Shown here piece after piece: positions 32,917-40,405 of a DNA stretch of 40,405 nt. A program made the position numbers and the translations under genes. The notes under the pieces are model-generated. The model was not told the origin of the DNA. It saw nothing but the letters and a program-made list of their open reading frames with translations, and made no database searches. Numbering within the stretch: the stretch's first letter is position 1; the number at the start of each line of letters is the position of its first letter. The DNA is from Gemmatimonadota bacterium (GTDB taxonomy: Bacteria > Gemmatimonadota > Gemmatimonadetes > Gemmatimonadales > GWC2-71-9). The stretch is taken from positions 1-40,405 of the forward strand of contig JADFNB010000029.1 of assembly GCA_022563595.1 (NCBI GenBank), in the 5' to 3' direction.

Positions 32917-33929
32917 GGCAATGGAACGTCGTCCGCCAGCGGCGCCGCAGACTGCCCCAGCAGTTTCCACAGAGCCTCTTTGAGGGAATCCAGCCCCTGC
33001 CGGGCCACCGCCGAGATCGCCAGCACTGCGGCGGCGGCGGGAGCGTGTACTTGCGGCAGGGTCGCGTCGGTGGGCAGGAGATCCCGTTTGGTGAGCAATA
33101 CCACGTGCGGTTTCCTAACCAGATCAGGGCTGTACGCTTCGGCCTCCTCGCGGAGAAGCTGGTAGACGGCCTGGGGATCGTTGCTGTCGATGGGAACGAG
33201 GTACGCCAAAACGCGCGTTCGCTCCACGTGCTGTAGGAACCGATCGCCCAACCCGCGGCCCTGGTGTGCCCCTTCGATGATACCGGGAATGTCGGCGATC
33301 ACGAACGACCGTTCTTGGGAGAGCCCCACGACCCCGAGCTGCGGTATCAGGGTGGTAAACGGGTAGTCCGCGATCTTCGGGCGGGCCGCCGAGAGCGCCG
33401 CCAACAACGTGCTCTTGCCGGCGTTCGGTTCGCCGAGCAGTCCGACGTCCGCGATGAGCTTGAGAACGAGTTCGATCCTTCGTTCCTCGCCTTCCCCCCC
33501 GGGTTCCCACCGGCGCGGTGCCTGGTACGTGGGCGTAGCGAACCGCGCATTGCCGCGGCCGCCGCGGCCGCCTTTGGCCACGAGCAGCGTATCGCCGGGT
33601 TGCACCAACTCGTCGAGCACCTCACCGCTATCCGCGTCCCGCACGACCGTCCCCGGCGGCACGGGGAGCACGACATCACCGGCCGATCTGCCGGTCTTGT
33701 TGGATCCCATCCCGTGCTGGCCGCGTCCTGCCTTCCAGTGCGTCTTGTAGCGATAGTCGAGCAGCGTCGCGAGCTGCGGGTCGGCGCGCACGTAGATGCT
33801 CCCTCCCCGCCCGCCGTCGCCTCCGTCGGGCCCGCCCTTGGGAACGTACGACTCGCGCCGGAAGGACATGCAGCCCGAACCTCCGGTGCCCGCACTGACC
33901 TTGACGATCGCGCGATCCAGGAACGTCAC
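32913..33929 (-). CDS. obgE: GTPase Obg (CgtA)
   Basis: Essential GTPase that binds the 50S subunit and guards late assembly. The 338-residue protein has the glycine-rich Obg domain (1-158: SAGTGGSGCMSFRRESYVPK, GGDGGRGG) and the G domain: G1 LLGEPNAGKST, G3 DIPGIIEGAHQGRGLG, G4 LTKRD, G5 ISAV. There is no C-terminal OCT extension. GTG 33929 (reading MTFLDRAIVKV) aligns with family starts and has GGGGAG five bases upstream; an in-frame ATG at 33944 would add five residues and is the alternative. rplU and rpmA, the usual upstream neighbours, are absent; an asparaginase is there instead. Confidence 0.95.
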   Translation of the reverse strand: MTFLDRAIVKVSAGTGGSGCMSFRRESYVPKGGPDGGDGGRGGSIYVRADPQLATLLDYRYKTHWKAGRGQHGMGSNKTGRSAGDVVLPVPPGTVVRDADSGEVLDELVQPGDTLLVAKGGRGGRGNARFATPTYQAPRRWEPGGEGEERRIELVLKLIADVGLLGEPNAGKSTLLAALSAARPKIADYPFTTLIPQLGVVGLSQERSFVIADIPGIIEGAHQGRGLGDRFLQHVERTRVLAYLVPIDSNDPQAVYQLLREEAEAYSPDLVRKPHVVLLTKRDLLPTDATLPQVHAPAAAAVLAISAVARQGLDSLKEALWKLLGQSAAPLADDVPLP

Positions 33930-33945
33930 CGTCGCTCCCCGCATT

Positions 33946-33963
33946 GCTCCGCGACGCCGGAGC
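33946..33963 (-). other. Perfect 6-bp hairpin just upstream of obgE
   Basis: GCTCCG and CGGAGC with a six-base loop, in the 143-base gap between the asparaginase stop and obgE. No T-run follows. In RNA it would lie 16 bases before the GTG start, next to the GGGGAG ribosome-binding sequence, so it could affect obgE translation or mark the 3' end of the asparaginase message. No convincing promoter is seen in the gap. Confidence 0.3.
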
Positions 33964-34072
33964 GTTGCAAAACGGAGCGGGGGCGGCGGCGAACGCCGGA
34001 TATCGCGCCTGGGCATGTCCCAATCTCATGGCTACCGGCGCGCGGCATCGGATCAATCCCTCGCTGCTGGCG

Positions 34073-35074
34073 TCAATCGAACGTGATTTGGCCGGATGCG
34101 CGCAGCGTACCGACCCGGTTTCCCAGCGTGTTGAACACTGGGAACTCCGCGAACCGTGGCAGTGCCGAACGCGGAGGCGGGTTCAGGCCCAGCTGTTCCA
34201 GCACGGCAAGCAGCGCCGCCATCGTCGCGCGGGCATGTCCGTCTTCGAGCTTGAGCGCCAGCCCCAACCCGCGTTTCGGCAACGCAACGCCGTACACTCC
34301 AGCGGCGCCTACCTTGGCGAGCACTTCCCCGGGATACAGGGTCATGAGCGCGGTGCACAGCCGATCCTGGCCGGCGATCAGGTCGGGATGCCCCATCATG
34401 GCGCTGCGCACGGCTACGGCCGCTGCCTCGCTCGATGCGCCGAGGCGGGCAAACGCCAGCGCCATGGCATCGAGCGGTACATGGAACGACACGACACCGC
34501 AGCCGTCCACCCCCTCGCCGATCGACGCCACCGCTACATCACACCATCGCGCGACCTCCGCCTTGCAGCGCCGCTGTACCGGATGATCGGATTGTTCGTA
34601 TCCCGCAAGCGGCCATCCGCGGTGAGCGGCGAGCGCGAGCATGCCGGTATGTTTGCCCGAGCAGTTGCTGGTGAGACGGCTGCGGGGAAGTACCTCATCC
34701 GGTCGGGCCGTGTCGGGCTCGCGCACCGCGAAATCGCAGAACAACGGGCGGTGCGGCCCGCACACGAGCGCACCCTCCTCACAACCGATCTTGGCCAGCA
34801 ACCCCCGCACGACCGACACCTGCCGCGGCTCCGAGTTGTGTGACGCGCACGCCAGCGCCAGCTCCTCGGTCGTGATCGCGTAGCGTTCCATCACCCCATC
34901 CGCAACCAGCGGGATCGCCTGGAACGGCTTGGCCGCCGATCGCATGAAGGTGCGGAGACCGGGATCGCCGGTCCAGGCGACCCGCTTCCCCTTGTTGTCG
35001 ACGACAGCTAGCGAGACTCGATGAACAAGCTCGACGGCGCCCCCGCGTAGCGATTGAACGAGCATGGATTGCAC
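34073..35074 (-). CDS. L-asparaginase, Rhizobium etli (ReAV, class 3) type
   Basis: Hydrolyses L-asparagine to aspartate and ammonia. The 333-residue protein is not related to E. coli AnsA/AnsB but to the thermolabile rhizobial family. Residues correspond one for one in spacing with the ReAV active site as I recall it: Arg45, Ser46 and Lys49 (MRSAAK), Ser78 (ASHNSEP), Cys138 and Lys141 (NCSGKH), Asp190 and Cys192 (VDGCG). The last group forms the unusual Cys/Lys/Cys zinc site. There is no signal peptide, so it is cytoplasmic. GTG 35074 or ATG 35065 could be the start; neither has a good ribosome-binding sequence. It is divergent from the Wzi-like gene. Confidence 0.88.
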   Translation of the reverse strand: MQSMLVQSLRGGAVELVHRVSLAVVDNKGKRVAWTGDPGLRTFMRSAAKPFQAIPLVADGVMERYAITTEELALACASHNSEPRQVSVVRGLLAKIGCEEGALVCGPHRPLFCDFAVREPDTARPDEVLPRSRLTSNCSGKHTGMLALAAHRGWPLAGYEQSDHPVQRRCKAEVARWCDVAVASIGEGVDGCGVVSFHVPLDAMALAFARLGASSEAAAVAVRSAMMGHPDLIAGQDRLCTALMTLYPGEVLAKVGAAGVYGVALPKRGLGLALKLEDGHARATMAALLAVLEQLGLNPPPRSALPRFAEFPVFNTLGNRVGTLRASGQITFD

Positions 35075-35163
35075 GGCACTTAGAGTAGCGTCGGATCACT
35101 GTGGAAGGTAGTCCTGGCCTCGGTCCCTTTTGCCTACACTACCGCATTGCCATATTGCTGACC
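35075..35163. promoter_or_regulatory. Divergent intergenic region (asparaginase / Wzi-like gene)
   Basis: 89 bases between two divergent starts, so promoters for both should lie here or overlap the 5' ends. Weak -10-like hexamers are TACACT on the plus strand and TACTCT on the minus strand (about 14 bases before the asparaginase start). Neither has a good -35 element at 16-18 bases. This is the only divergent gap of the window; the assignment rests on gene orientation more than on motifs. Confidence 0.35.
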
Positions 35164-36684
35164 ATGCGCGCTCTCCTACTAGTCACTACCGCACTGGTCC
35201 TTGCCTCGTCCGCGCGTGCGCAGCAGGCATCTCCCTATCTACCGCTCGACCACTGGACCATGCCCTACCTGGAACACTTGGTTCGGGCCCGCACCATTCG
35301 TGACCCCTCACCACTCATCCGCCCGTTTCGCCGTGCTGACGCGAGAGAGGTACTGCGCGCGGCGGACACCGTGAACGCCTCGGGTGCGATCCGGTCTCTG
35401 GTACGGCGCCTTGCAACATACTTCGCCACCGACCGGAATACCGAGATCTGGTATCGGACCGACCTGATGTTTGGCGGGCGAGCGGCGACCCACGCCCGTC
35501 GGACCGCGGTGCGCGACTCGGGAAATGGTGATCTCTGGAATCGCGGACACCTCTCGGGAGTCGGCGTAGTCGGTCCAGTCGCCTTCGCGTCCCGGCTGGA
35601 CTGGGACTATCGCCTGGAGGCGGACCCAGATTACCAGGGCAGCATCTCGCGCGAGGTCGCCATTCCCAACCGGTTCAACGATGCATATGGAAGCGTGCAG
35701 TTTCGCTTGGGCGAGGTGTATTTCGGCCAGATGGATCGCAACTGGGGGCCGACATTCGTGGAAGGTGTGATACTCTCCCCATCACCGTACAGTTACGATC
35801 ACTTCGCGGTACGGTTCGGCACCCGGCACGCCAGCGTGAGCGTCCTGGCAACGCAATTCGATGATCTGCCGAACGGCGCCGGGAACAACGCGCAGCGCTA
35901 CTTGGTGCTGCACAACATCTACCTGCGGCTTCCGTTCCACCTGACAGCGAACATCTGGGAGGGAACCTTGTTCGCAGGAGAGAACCGCCAGTTCGAGCCG
36001 TGGTTCCTGAACCCGTTCAAGCTGGCAAACAGGACGTGGCGTGACGAGGGTGGGCTGCCAAACAACAACCTGGTTGGTGGGGACTTCGAGTTGGCGATCC
36101 CGCACTGGCCGCGTGCCTACTTTTCCGTCTTCATCGACGATTTCCCACCCGCCGCGGGTGATGAGGAACCGACATCGGGGGCGTTGACGGCAGGCGTCCA
36201 AGGTGCAACGCACGGTGTCGCATGGACGGCATTTTACACAGCCGTCGCGAACCTGACGTACCGCGCCACGAGTCCCGAGGAGATCCTTACCCGGCGCGGC
36301 GTTGGGATCGGCCGCAATCAGTCGGACTACGATCAATTCACTGTCCGGCTCTCCATGATGCCGGTAGCCGGTGTGCTGCTGAATCCCGAGTTCACCTTCA
36401 TTCGCCAGGGCGAAGGCGACTTCCGTCAGCCGTTCCCGCCGCAATCAGCCTTTCCGAACACACCAGTCCTGCACTCTGGTGTGGTCGAGAAGATCCTCAG
36501 GATCGGAATCGACGGGCGCGTTGAGGTCCCACTGGGACCGGCCTCGGTTGCCATCGCCTTCGAGGCCGCGTATCACCGCTTCACGAACTTCGGGCACATC
36601 AGGGGCGCGACCGGCGACCGGTTCGTGGGCTCCGTTCAGGCAGACTTCATCGTCGGGTGGTCGCACCTACTCTGGGAGCCCTGA
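35164..36684 (+). CDS. Wzi-like capsule assembly / outer-membrane beta-barrel protein
   Basis: 506-residue exported protein. A signal peptide is clear: MRALLLVTTALVLASSARA with cleavage after ARA, before QQ. The mature part begins with a helical segment (DHWTMPYLEHLVRART), as in Wzi, which anchors group 1 capsule. It continues with alternating aromatic strands (WDYRLEADPDY, GSVQFRLGEVYFGQMDRNWG, HNIYLRLPFHLTANIWEG) and ends in a strand with Trp near the C-terminus, as expected for a barrel of about 16-18 strands. The segment FGQMDRNWGP resembles the Wzi family's conserved Trp-Gly motif. No polysaccharide genes are adjacent, so the ligand is unknown. I used ATG 35164 rather than 35101 because the signal peptide starts there. 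Confidence 0.75.
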   Translation: MRALLLVTTALVLASSARAQQASPYLPLDHWTMPYLEHLVRARTIRDPSPLIRPFRRADAREVLRAADTVNASGAIRSLVRRLATYFATDRNTEIWYRTDLMFGGRAATHARRTAVRDSGNGDLWNRGHLSGVGVVGPVAFASRLDWDYRLEADPDYQGSISREVAIPNRFNDAYGSVQFRLGEVYFGQMDRNWGPTFVEGVILSPSPYSYDHFAVRFGTRHASVSVLATQFDDLPNGAGNNAQRYLVLHNIYLRLPFHLTANIWEGTLFAGENRQFEPWFLNPFKLANRTWRDEGGLPNNNLVGGDFELAIPHWPRAYFSVFIDDFPPAAGDEEPTSGALTAGVQGATHGVAWTAFYTAVANLTYRATSPEEILTRRGVGIGRNQSDYDQFTVRLSMMPVAGVLLNPEFTFIRQGEGDFRQPFPPQSAFPNTPVLHSGVVEKILRIGIDGRVEVPLGPASVAIAFEAAYHRFTNFGHIRGATGDRFVGSVQADFIVGWSHLLWEP

Positions 36685-36718
36685 GCCATTCAGAACACTT
36701 TGACGATGCCGCCCCGCG

Positions 36719-36740
36719 GGCACACTCGATACCGTGTGCC
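36719..36740. terminator. Candidate bidirectional hairpin between convergent genes
   Basis: GGCACAC (36719-36725) and GTGTGCC (36734-36740) form a perfect 7-bp stem with an eight-base loop. It lies in the 55-base space between the Wzi-like stop and the permease stop, touching the latter. No T-run follows on either strand (TATTCG on the plus side), so it would be a weak intrinsic terminator or a 3'-end stabiliser that serves both messages. Confidence 0.45.
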
Positions 36741-39157
36741 TATTCGTATCGCAGCGCCACCACCGGATCCACCCGCGTCGCGCGTCGGGCCGGTATGAAG
36801 CTGGCCGCGAGCCCGACTACGAGCAGGACGCCGGCGATCAGCATGAAGATCACCGGATCGAACGGCTCCACCTGGAACAGCACGACTTCCAGTCCGCGGG
36901 AGAGCAGCGCGGCGATGCCAAGCCCGACGAGCAGCCCGATACCGAGCTGCCATAGGCCCTGCTTCATGATGAGCCCTACCACATCACGATTCTGAGCACC
37001 CAGGGCCATGCGGATACCGACCTCCTGTGTGCGGCGAGTGACCGAGAAGGACATCACACCGTACAGGCCGACGCCGGCTAGGAAGAGCGCGGCGCCCCCG
37101 AAGACCATGAAGAGCGCGCCGAACACGTTGTAGAACCAGTTGGCCCGTTGGATACGGGTGTCCAAGGTATCTATCAAGTAGAGCGGCAGGTCGGGGTCTA
37201 TGGCGATGACTTCGCTGCGCAGCACGGGCACCAAGGCCATCGGCTCGCCCCGGGTGCGAACGATGATACTCATGAAGCGCACGTCGCTCTGCGCGACCGG
37301 CACGTACATGCCCTCGGGATCATCATCGTCGATTCCGCCCATCAGCATGTCGGGCACGACCCCGACGATGGTCATCCAGTCGTTTTCGCTGTCCGACGTT
37401 CCGGTTCGGATCCGCCGCCCGAGCGGGCTCTCACCGGCATAGAAGCGCCGGGTGAAACTCTCGTTCACAATGACGACCGGCAGGTTGCCATCGATGTCCT
37501 GCACGGCGAAATCCCGGCCTTGGCTGATCGCGGCGCCGAACGTGTCGAAGTAGCCGGGGGTGATCGCCGCCCAGCGTGCCCTTGGGTAATCGGTGTCGTC
37601 CGGGTACGACTCGCCGTCGACGGCGAACCGGGTCCCGCCCGACCAAAGTCCCGGCAGTCCCGTGCCGAGCGCGGCGCCCACCACACCGGGTTGGGCGGCG
37701 AGTCGTGTGCGCAGCTCCTCGAAGAACTGCGTCCGCCGGCCCCGGTCGGGGTAGTCAGCGGGAAAGAGACCCACGCGCGCCGTCAGCACGTCCGTATGGA
37801 ACCCGTAGTCGAGCGTGCGAAGTTGCACGACGCTCTTGACCATGAGGCCCGCGCCCACCAGCAGGCCGCAAGACAGCGCGATCTCGAGCGTGACCAGCGT
37901 CTTGCTGAGCTTGCCGATGCGGAGGCTGGAGCTGCCGCGTGACTCGTCCTTCAATACCTCGTTGAAGTCCGCCCCGGAAGCACGCAACGCGGGCAGGACG
38001 CCTGCCAGGGCGGTGGCGAGCAGCGTCAGGCCGATAACGAAGGCAACGGCTATGGCGTCGATCCTGATGTCGATCCAGAAAGGCGGTTGGGTGTCGACGA
38101 TGGCGTTGTTGAACAGCCGCACGCCGATCCAGGCGACGGCCAACCCCAGGGCGGCGCCGATCAGTGTGATCACGAACGTCTCTGTCAGGAACTGCATCAC
38201 CACCCGAAGCCGCGTGGCTCCGAGTGCCGAGCGCACCGCCACTTCCTTGCTGCGCTGGATGGCCCGCGCGAGCAGCAGGTTGGCTACGTTGGCGCAGGCG
38301 ATCAGCAGAACGAGCGACACGGCGGCGAGCATCGTCAACAGCAGGCGCGCCGCTTCGTCACCGATGAACTCCTCCGTATAGGGTTTCATGATGGAGCCCA
38401 CGCCCTCGTTAGTCTTCGGATACTCCATCTCGAGGCGGCCGGCGATGGTCGCAAGCTCGGCCGCGGCTCGATCTTGCGTAACTCCATCCTTCAGGCGGCC
38501 GTACACCTCCAGCGTGATGCCCTCCCCCCGCGCGATGGTGTCGGCGTCCACGCGCATCGGCACCCAGATGTCTTCCTTCGTCGGGAAGGCAAACCCTGCT
38601 GGCATTACCCCAACTACAGTCGTGGGCTCGCCGTTGAGCCGCACGGTGCGTCCGACGATGCCCGGATCGGAGTCGAAGCGATTCCGCCAGATCCCGTACC
38701 CAATTACCGCGACCGCAGGCGCACCGGGGTGATCGTCATCCGGTCCGAACACGCGTCCCAGCTGGGGCCGCACACGGAGGATCTCGAAGGCGTTACCCGT
38801 CATGAACGCGCCCTGGTAGCGCTCGGCGCGCCCTTCGGTCCCGCTAAGGTTCACTGTCCCGGACCAGAACCCGGCTAAAGCCGTGAACGACGTTTGCTGT
38901 TCGCGCCAGTCGAGATAGTCATGGATCGTCACCGCCATGCTCTCGATGTCTTGCTCGAGGTTGTTGCGCTCGAGGTGCATGATCCGGTCTGCCGCTTCGA
39001 ACGGCAGGCCGCGGTACAGCGCGCCGTAGACGATGCTGAACATGGTCGTGGTGAGACCTATCCCCAGCGTCAGGGCCACGACGGCGATCAGCGTCACGCC
39101 TGGGTTCTTGCCGAGCGTGCGCAGGCTGTAGCGGAAATCTTGGAAGAACGAGGTCAT
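36740..39157 (-). CDS. MacB/FtsX-type ABC transporter permease with duplicated core
   Basis: 805-residue inner-membrane protein of the long permease family common in Acidobacteria and Gemmatimonadota. N-terminal helix (TLIAVVALTLGIGLTTTMFS, about 22-41), a large MacB periplasmic core domain (about 50-270), an FtsX membrane block (LLLTMLAAVSLVLLIACANV and following, about 285-430), then a second periplasmic domain and a second FtsX block ending at the C-terminus (LFLAGVGLYGVMSFSVTRRT). Both blocks carry the cytoplasmic coupling motif: KEVAVRSALGA and QEVGIRMALGA. It is six bases after the ATPase gene, with an adaptor upstream, so a MacAB-like tripartite exporter is likely; the substrate is unknown. 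Confidence 0.93.
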   Translation of the reverse strand: MTSFFQDFRYSLRTLGKNPGVTLIAVVALTLGIGLTTTMFSIVYGALYRGLPFEAADRIMHLERNNLEQDIESMAVTIHDYLDWREQQTSFTALAGFWSGTVNLSGTEGRAERYQGAFMTGNAFEILRVRPQLGRVFGPDDDHPGAPAVAVIGYGIWRNRFDSDPGIVGRTVRLNGEPTTVVGVMPAGFAFPTKEDIWVPMRVDADTIARGEGITLEVYGRLKDGVTQDRAAAELATIAGRLEMEYPKTNEGVGSIMKPYTEEFIGDEAARLLLTMLAAVSLVLLIACANVANLLLARAIQRSKEVAVRSALGATRLRVVMQFLTETFVITLIGAALGLAVAWIGVRLFNNAIVDTQPPFWIDIRIDAIAVAFVIGLTLLATALAGVLPALRASGADFNEVLKDESRGSSSLRIGKLSKTLVTLEIALSCGLLVGAGLMVKSVVQLRTLDYGFHTDVLTARVGLFPADYPDRGRRTQFFEELRTRLAAQPGVVGAALGTGLPGLWSGGTRFAVDGESYPDDTDYPRARWAAITPGYFDTFGAAISQGRDFAVQDIDGNLPVVIVNESFTRRFYAGESPLGRRIRTGTSDSENDWMTIVGVVPDMLMGGIDDDDPEGMYVPVAQSDVRFMSIIVRTRGEPMALVPVLRSEVIAIDPDLPLYLIDTLDTRIQRANWFYNVFGALFMVFGGAALFLAGVGLYGVMSFSVTRRTQEVGIRMALGAQNRDVVGLIMKQGLWQLGIGLLVGLGIAALLSRGLEVVLFQVEPFDPVIFMLIAGVLLVVGLAASFIPARRATRVDPVVALRYE

Positions 39158-39163
39158 CGCAGC

Positions 39164-39907
39164 CTACTTGTGCCCTATTGAGAAGCCGTGCTCTTCCAGC
39201 AGCCTCGCGCCCCGACCGTTTTCCTCTTTCACGATCTCGCCGTCGAACAGGTGCACGGTCCGCTCGGCGTTCTCGGCGTAGCGGGGATCGTGCGTCACCA
39301 CGCAGACCGTAGCGCCGTCTCGATGCAGCTCGCTGAGCAGTTCCATCACCAATTCACCGTTTTTCGAGTCGAGATTGCCGGTAGGCTCGTCGGCAAGGAG
39401 AATCACGGGACGTCCGGCGATGGCCCGCGCAACCGCGACACGCTGTTGCTGGCCGCCGCTGAGTTGTGATGGGTAGTGCTTCGTGCGGTGTTCCATACCG
39501 ACCCGCTCGAGCGCAGCGCACACCCGGTCGCGGCGCTCGTTCCCGGGAACACGGCGGTACGTCAGCGGCAACTCCACGTTCTCGTAGACCGTGAGGTCAC
39601 CGATGAGATTGAACGCCTGGAAGATGAATCCCACCTGTTGATTCCGGACCGCCGCACGTTGGCCGCCGGAGAGGCTGGCGACGGCCCGGCCGGCGAGCGT
39701 GTAGGACCCCTCGGTAGGGGTATCCAACAGACCGAGGATCGACAGGAGGGTCGACTTGCCGCATCCCGATGGGCCGGCGATGGCCAGGTACTCGTTCTCG
39801 CGGATCTCCAGGTTGATGTTCGAGAGGGCGTGCGTCTCCAGTTCGTCGGTGTAAAACACCTTGGTCACGCCGTCGAGCTTGAGCAACACACCATTACCGG
39901 CACTCAT
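39164..39907 (-). CDS. ABC transporter ATPase (MacB/LolD-like)
   Basis: 247-residue nucleotide-binding subunit for the adjacent permease. It has Walker [10 protein letters not shown], the Q-loop [20 protein letters not shown] (the MacB/LolD signature), the LSGGQQQR signature, Walker [14 protein letters not shown] and the switch His in VVTHDPRYA. The C-terminal 20 residues extend a little past the typical end. The ATG at 39907 is chosen because AAGGAG lies six bases upstream; a GTG at 39931 would add eight residues, but this ribosome-binding sequence would then be inside the gene. The adaptor gene lies 34 bases upstream. Confidence 0.95.
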   Translation of the reverse strand: MSAGNGVLLKLDGVTKVFYTDELETHALSNINLEIRENEYLAIAGPSGCGKSTLLSILGLLDTPTEGSYTLAGRAVASLSGGQRAAVRNQQVGFIFQAFNLIGDLTVYENVELPLTYRRVPGNERRDRVCAALERVGMEHRTKHYPSQLSGGQQQRVAVARAIAGRPVILLADEPTGNLDSKNGELVMELLSELHRDGATVCVVTHDPRYAENAERTVHLFDGEIVKEENGRGARLLEEHGFSIGHK

Positions 39908-39941
39908 ATCCGCTCCTTCATGTTGAGACACACGGCCGTCG

Positions 39942-40405
39942 TCAGCGAATCCGGATGCGGTCGACCGCGTCCCACTGTGACATATCCGACAGAACGATTA
40001 CGTCCCCCTCACTCAAACCGTCGATGATCTCGACGGAGTTCACCGACCCCAGTCCAAACCGGACGCGGACCCGTTCTGCGGACTTCCCGCCGGGTGCGAT
40101 CCGGAAGAGCGACACCGTGCTCTCTGCCCGCCCGAACGCAGGGCGCCCGACGTAGAGAACGTCGTCGAGGCGGTCTATCTCGATCATTCCATCGATCGAG
40201 AGATCCGGTCGCGCGCCCGGCGGCAGGTCGCCCGTGAGCGCGACGTCGATCGTGAGGGTGCCGTTCTGGACTGCAGGAGCAAGGCGGACCACGCGCCCCG
40301 GGATCGTGTCGGTACGCGTGTCGATCAAGACCCGTTGGCCGACCACGATGTCGCGTGCCTGGATCTCGGGGACCCGCAGTTGTGCCTTGAGCCGTTCGGG
40401 CCGCA
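39942..40405 (-). CDS. Periplasmic adaptor (HlyD/MacA-like) subunit, partial
   Basis: Only the C-terminal 153 residues are in the window; the gene enters from the right edge. The fragment has beta-barrel and membrane-proximal domain patterns of membrane-fusion proteins: VVGQRVLIDTRTDTIPGRVVRLAP, TIDVALTGDLPPGARPDLSIDGMI, LYVGRPAF, RVRVRFGLGSVNSVEIIDGL and SEGDVIVLSDMSQWD. The final residues RIRIR are usual for this family. It is followed after 34 bases by the ATPase and then the permease, the standard MacAB-like order. Confidence 0.85.
   Translation of the reverse strand, partial: RPERLKAQLRVPEIQARDIVVGQRVLIDTRTDTIPGRVVRLAPAVQNGTLTIDVALTGDLPPGARPDLSIDGMIEIDRLDDVLYVGRPAFGRAESTVSLFRIAPGGKSAERVRVRFGLGSVNSVEIIDGLSEGDVIVLSDMSQWDAVDRIRIR

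Noticed and set aside
1-35074. One single 35-kb operon
   Set aside because: All genes share a strand, but gaps of 70-140 bases, the Rex operator and the candidate rny promoter suggest several transcription units.

Overview
The window is a GC-rich (by eye a little over 60 percent G+C), densely packed bacterial chromosome segment. Apart from one gene (35164-36684, plus strand), every gene lies on the minus strand. Neighbours commonly overlap by 1-25 bases or are separated by fewer than 70, and ATGA, GTGA or TTGA start/stop overlaps are frequent. I see no tRNA, rRNA, insertion sequence, phage gene or CRISPR array. The mix of housekeeping genes, the Rex/arginine-deiminase pair, the long MacB/FtsX-type permease and the Wzi-like outer-membrane barrel indicates a diderm heterotroph. 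Gemmatimonadota is my best guess, but this is inference without any database search.

In the direction of transcription (right to left): at the right edge a MacAB-like efflux set (adaptor truncated by the window edge, ATPase, permease; 40405-36740) converges on a lone plus-strand Wzi-like outer-membrane protein. A Rhizobium etli-type L-asparaginase is divergent from that gene. Then come obgE-dprA-hemW-hrcA-dnaJ-rpsU-mutS2-dnaG-zinc-ribbon coiled-coil protein-recJ-rsmD-coaD-pta (33929-19527), covering ribosome assembly, heat-shock control, replication priming, repair, CoA synthesis and acetyl-phosphate metabolism. A three-gene partner-switching module follows (STAS antagonist, HATPase kinase, GAF-SpoIIE phosphatase; 19495-17129), then rsmA, then rex-arcA with a perfect Rex operator in front of rex, then a DnaQ-like exonuclease and a metallo-beta-lactamase-fold hydrolase.

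The left third is the translation cluster infC-rpmI-rplT-pheS-pheT, a small coiled-coil protein plus zapA (cell division), rny (RNA decay), and the metabolic run folD-xseA-xseB-ispA-dxs-nadK, with nadK cut by the left edge. A candidate promoter overlapping the zapA stop codon may start the rny-to-nadK sub-operon.

The most unusual features are: (1) short purine-rich segments with inverted arms that sit in frame inside three conserved genes (rsmA, pta, mutS2) and look like a dispersed coding-tolerant repeat, including a 7-base tandem repeat in rsmA; (2) an 18-bp Rex palindrome four bases from the rex start, where no ordinary ribosome-binding site exists, with arginine deiminase as the next gene; (3) probable CTG starts for infC and for the GAF-SpoIIE phosphatase. 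No stretch longer than 300 bases lacks a gene.
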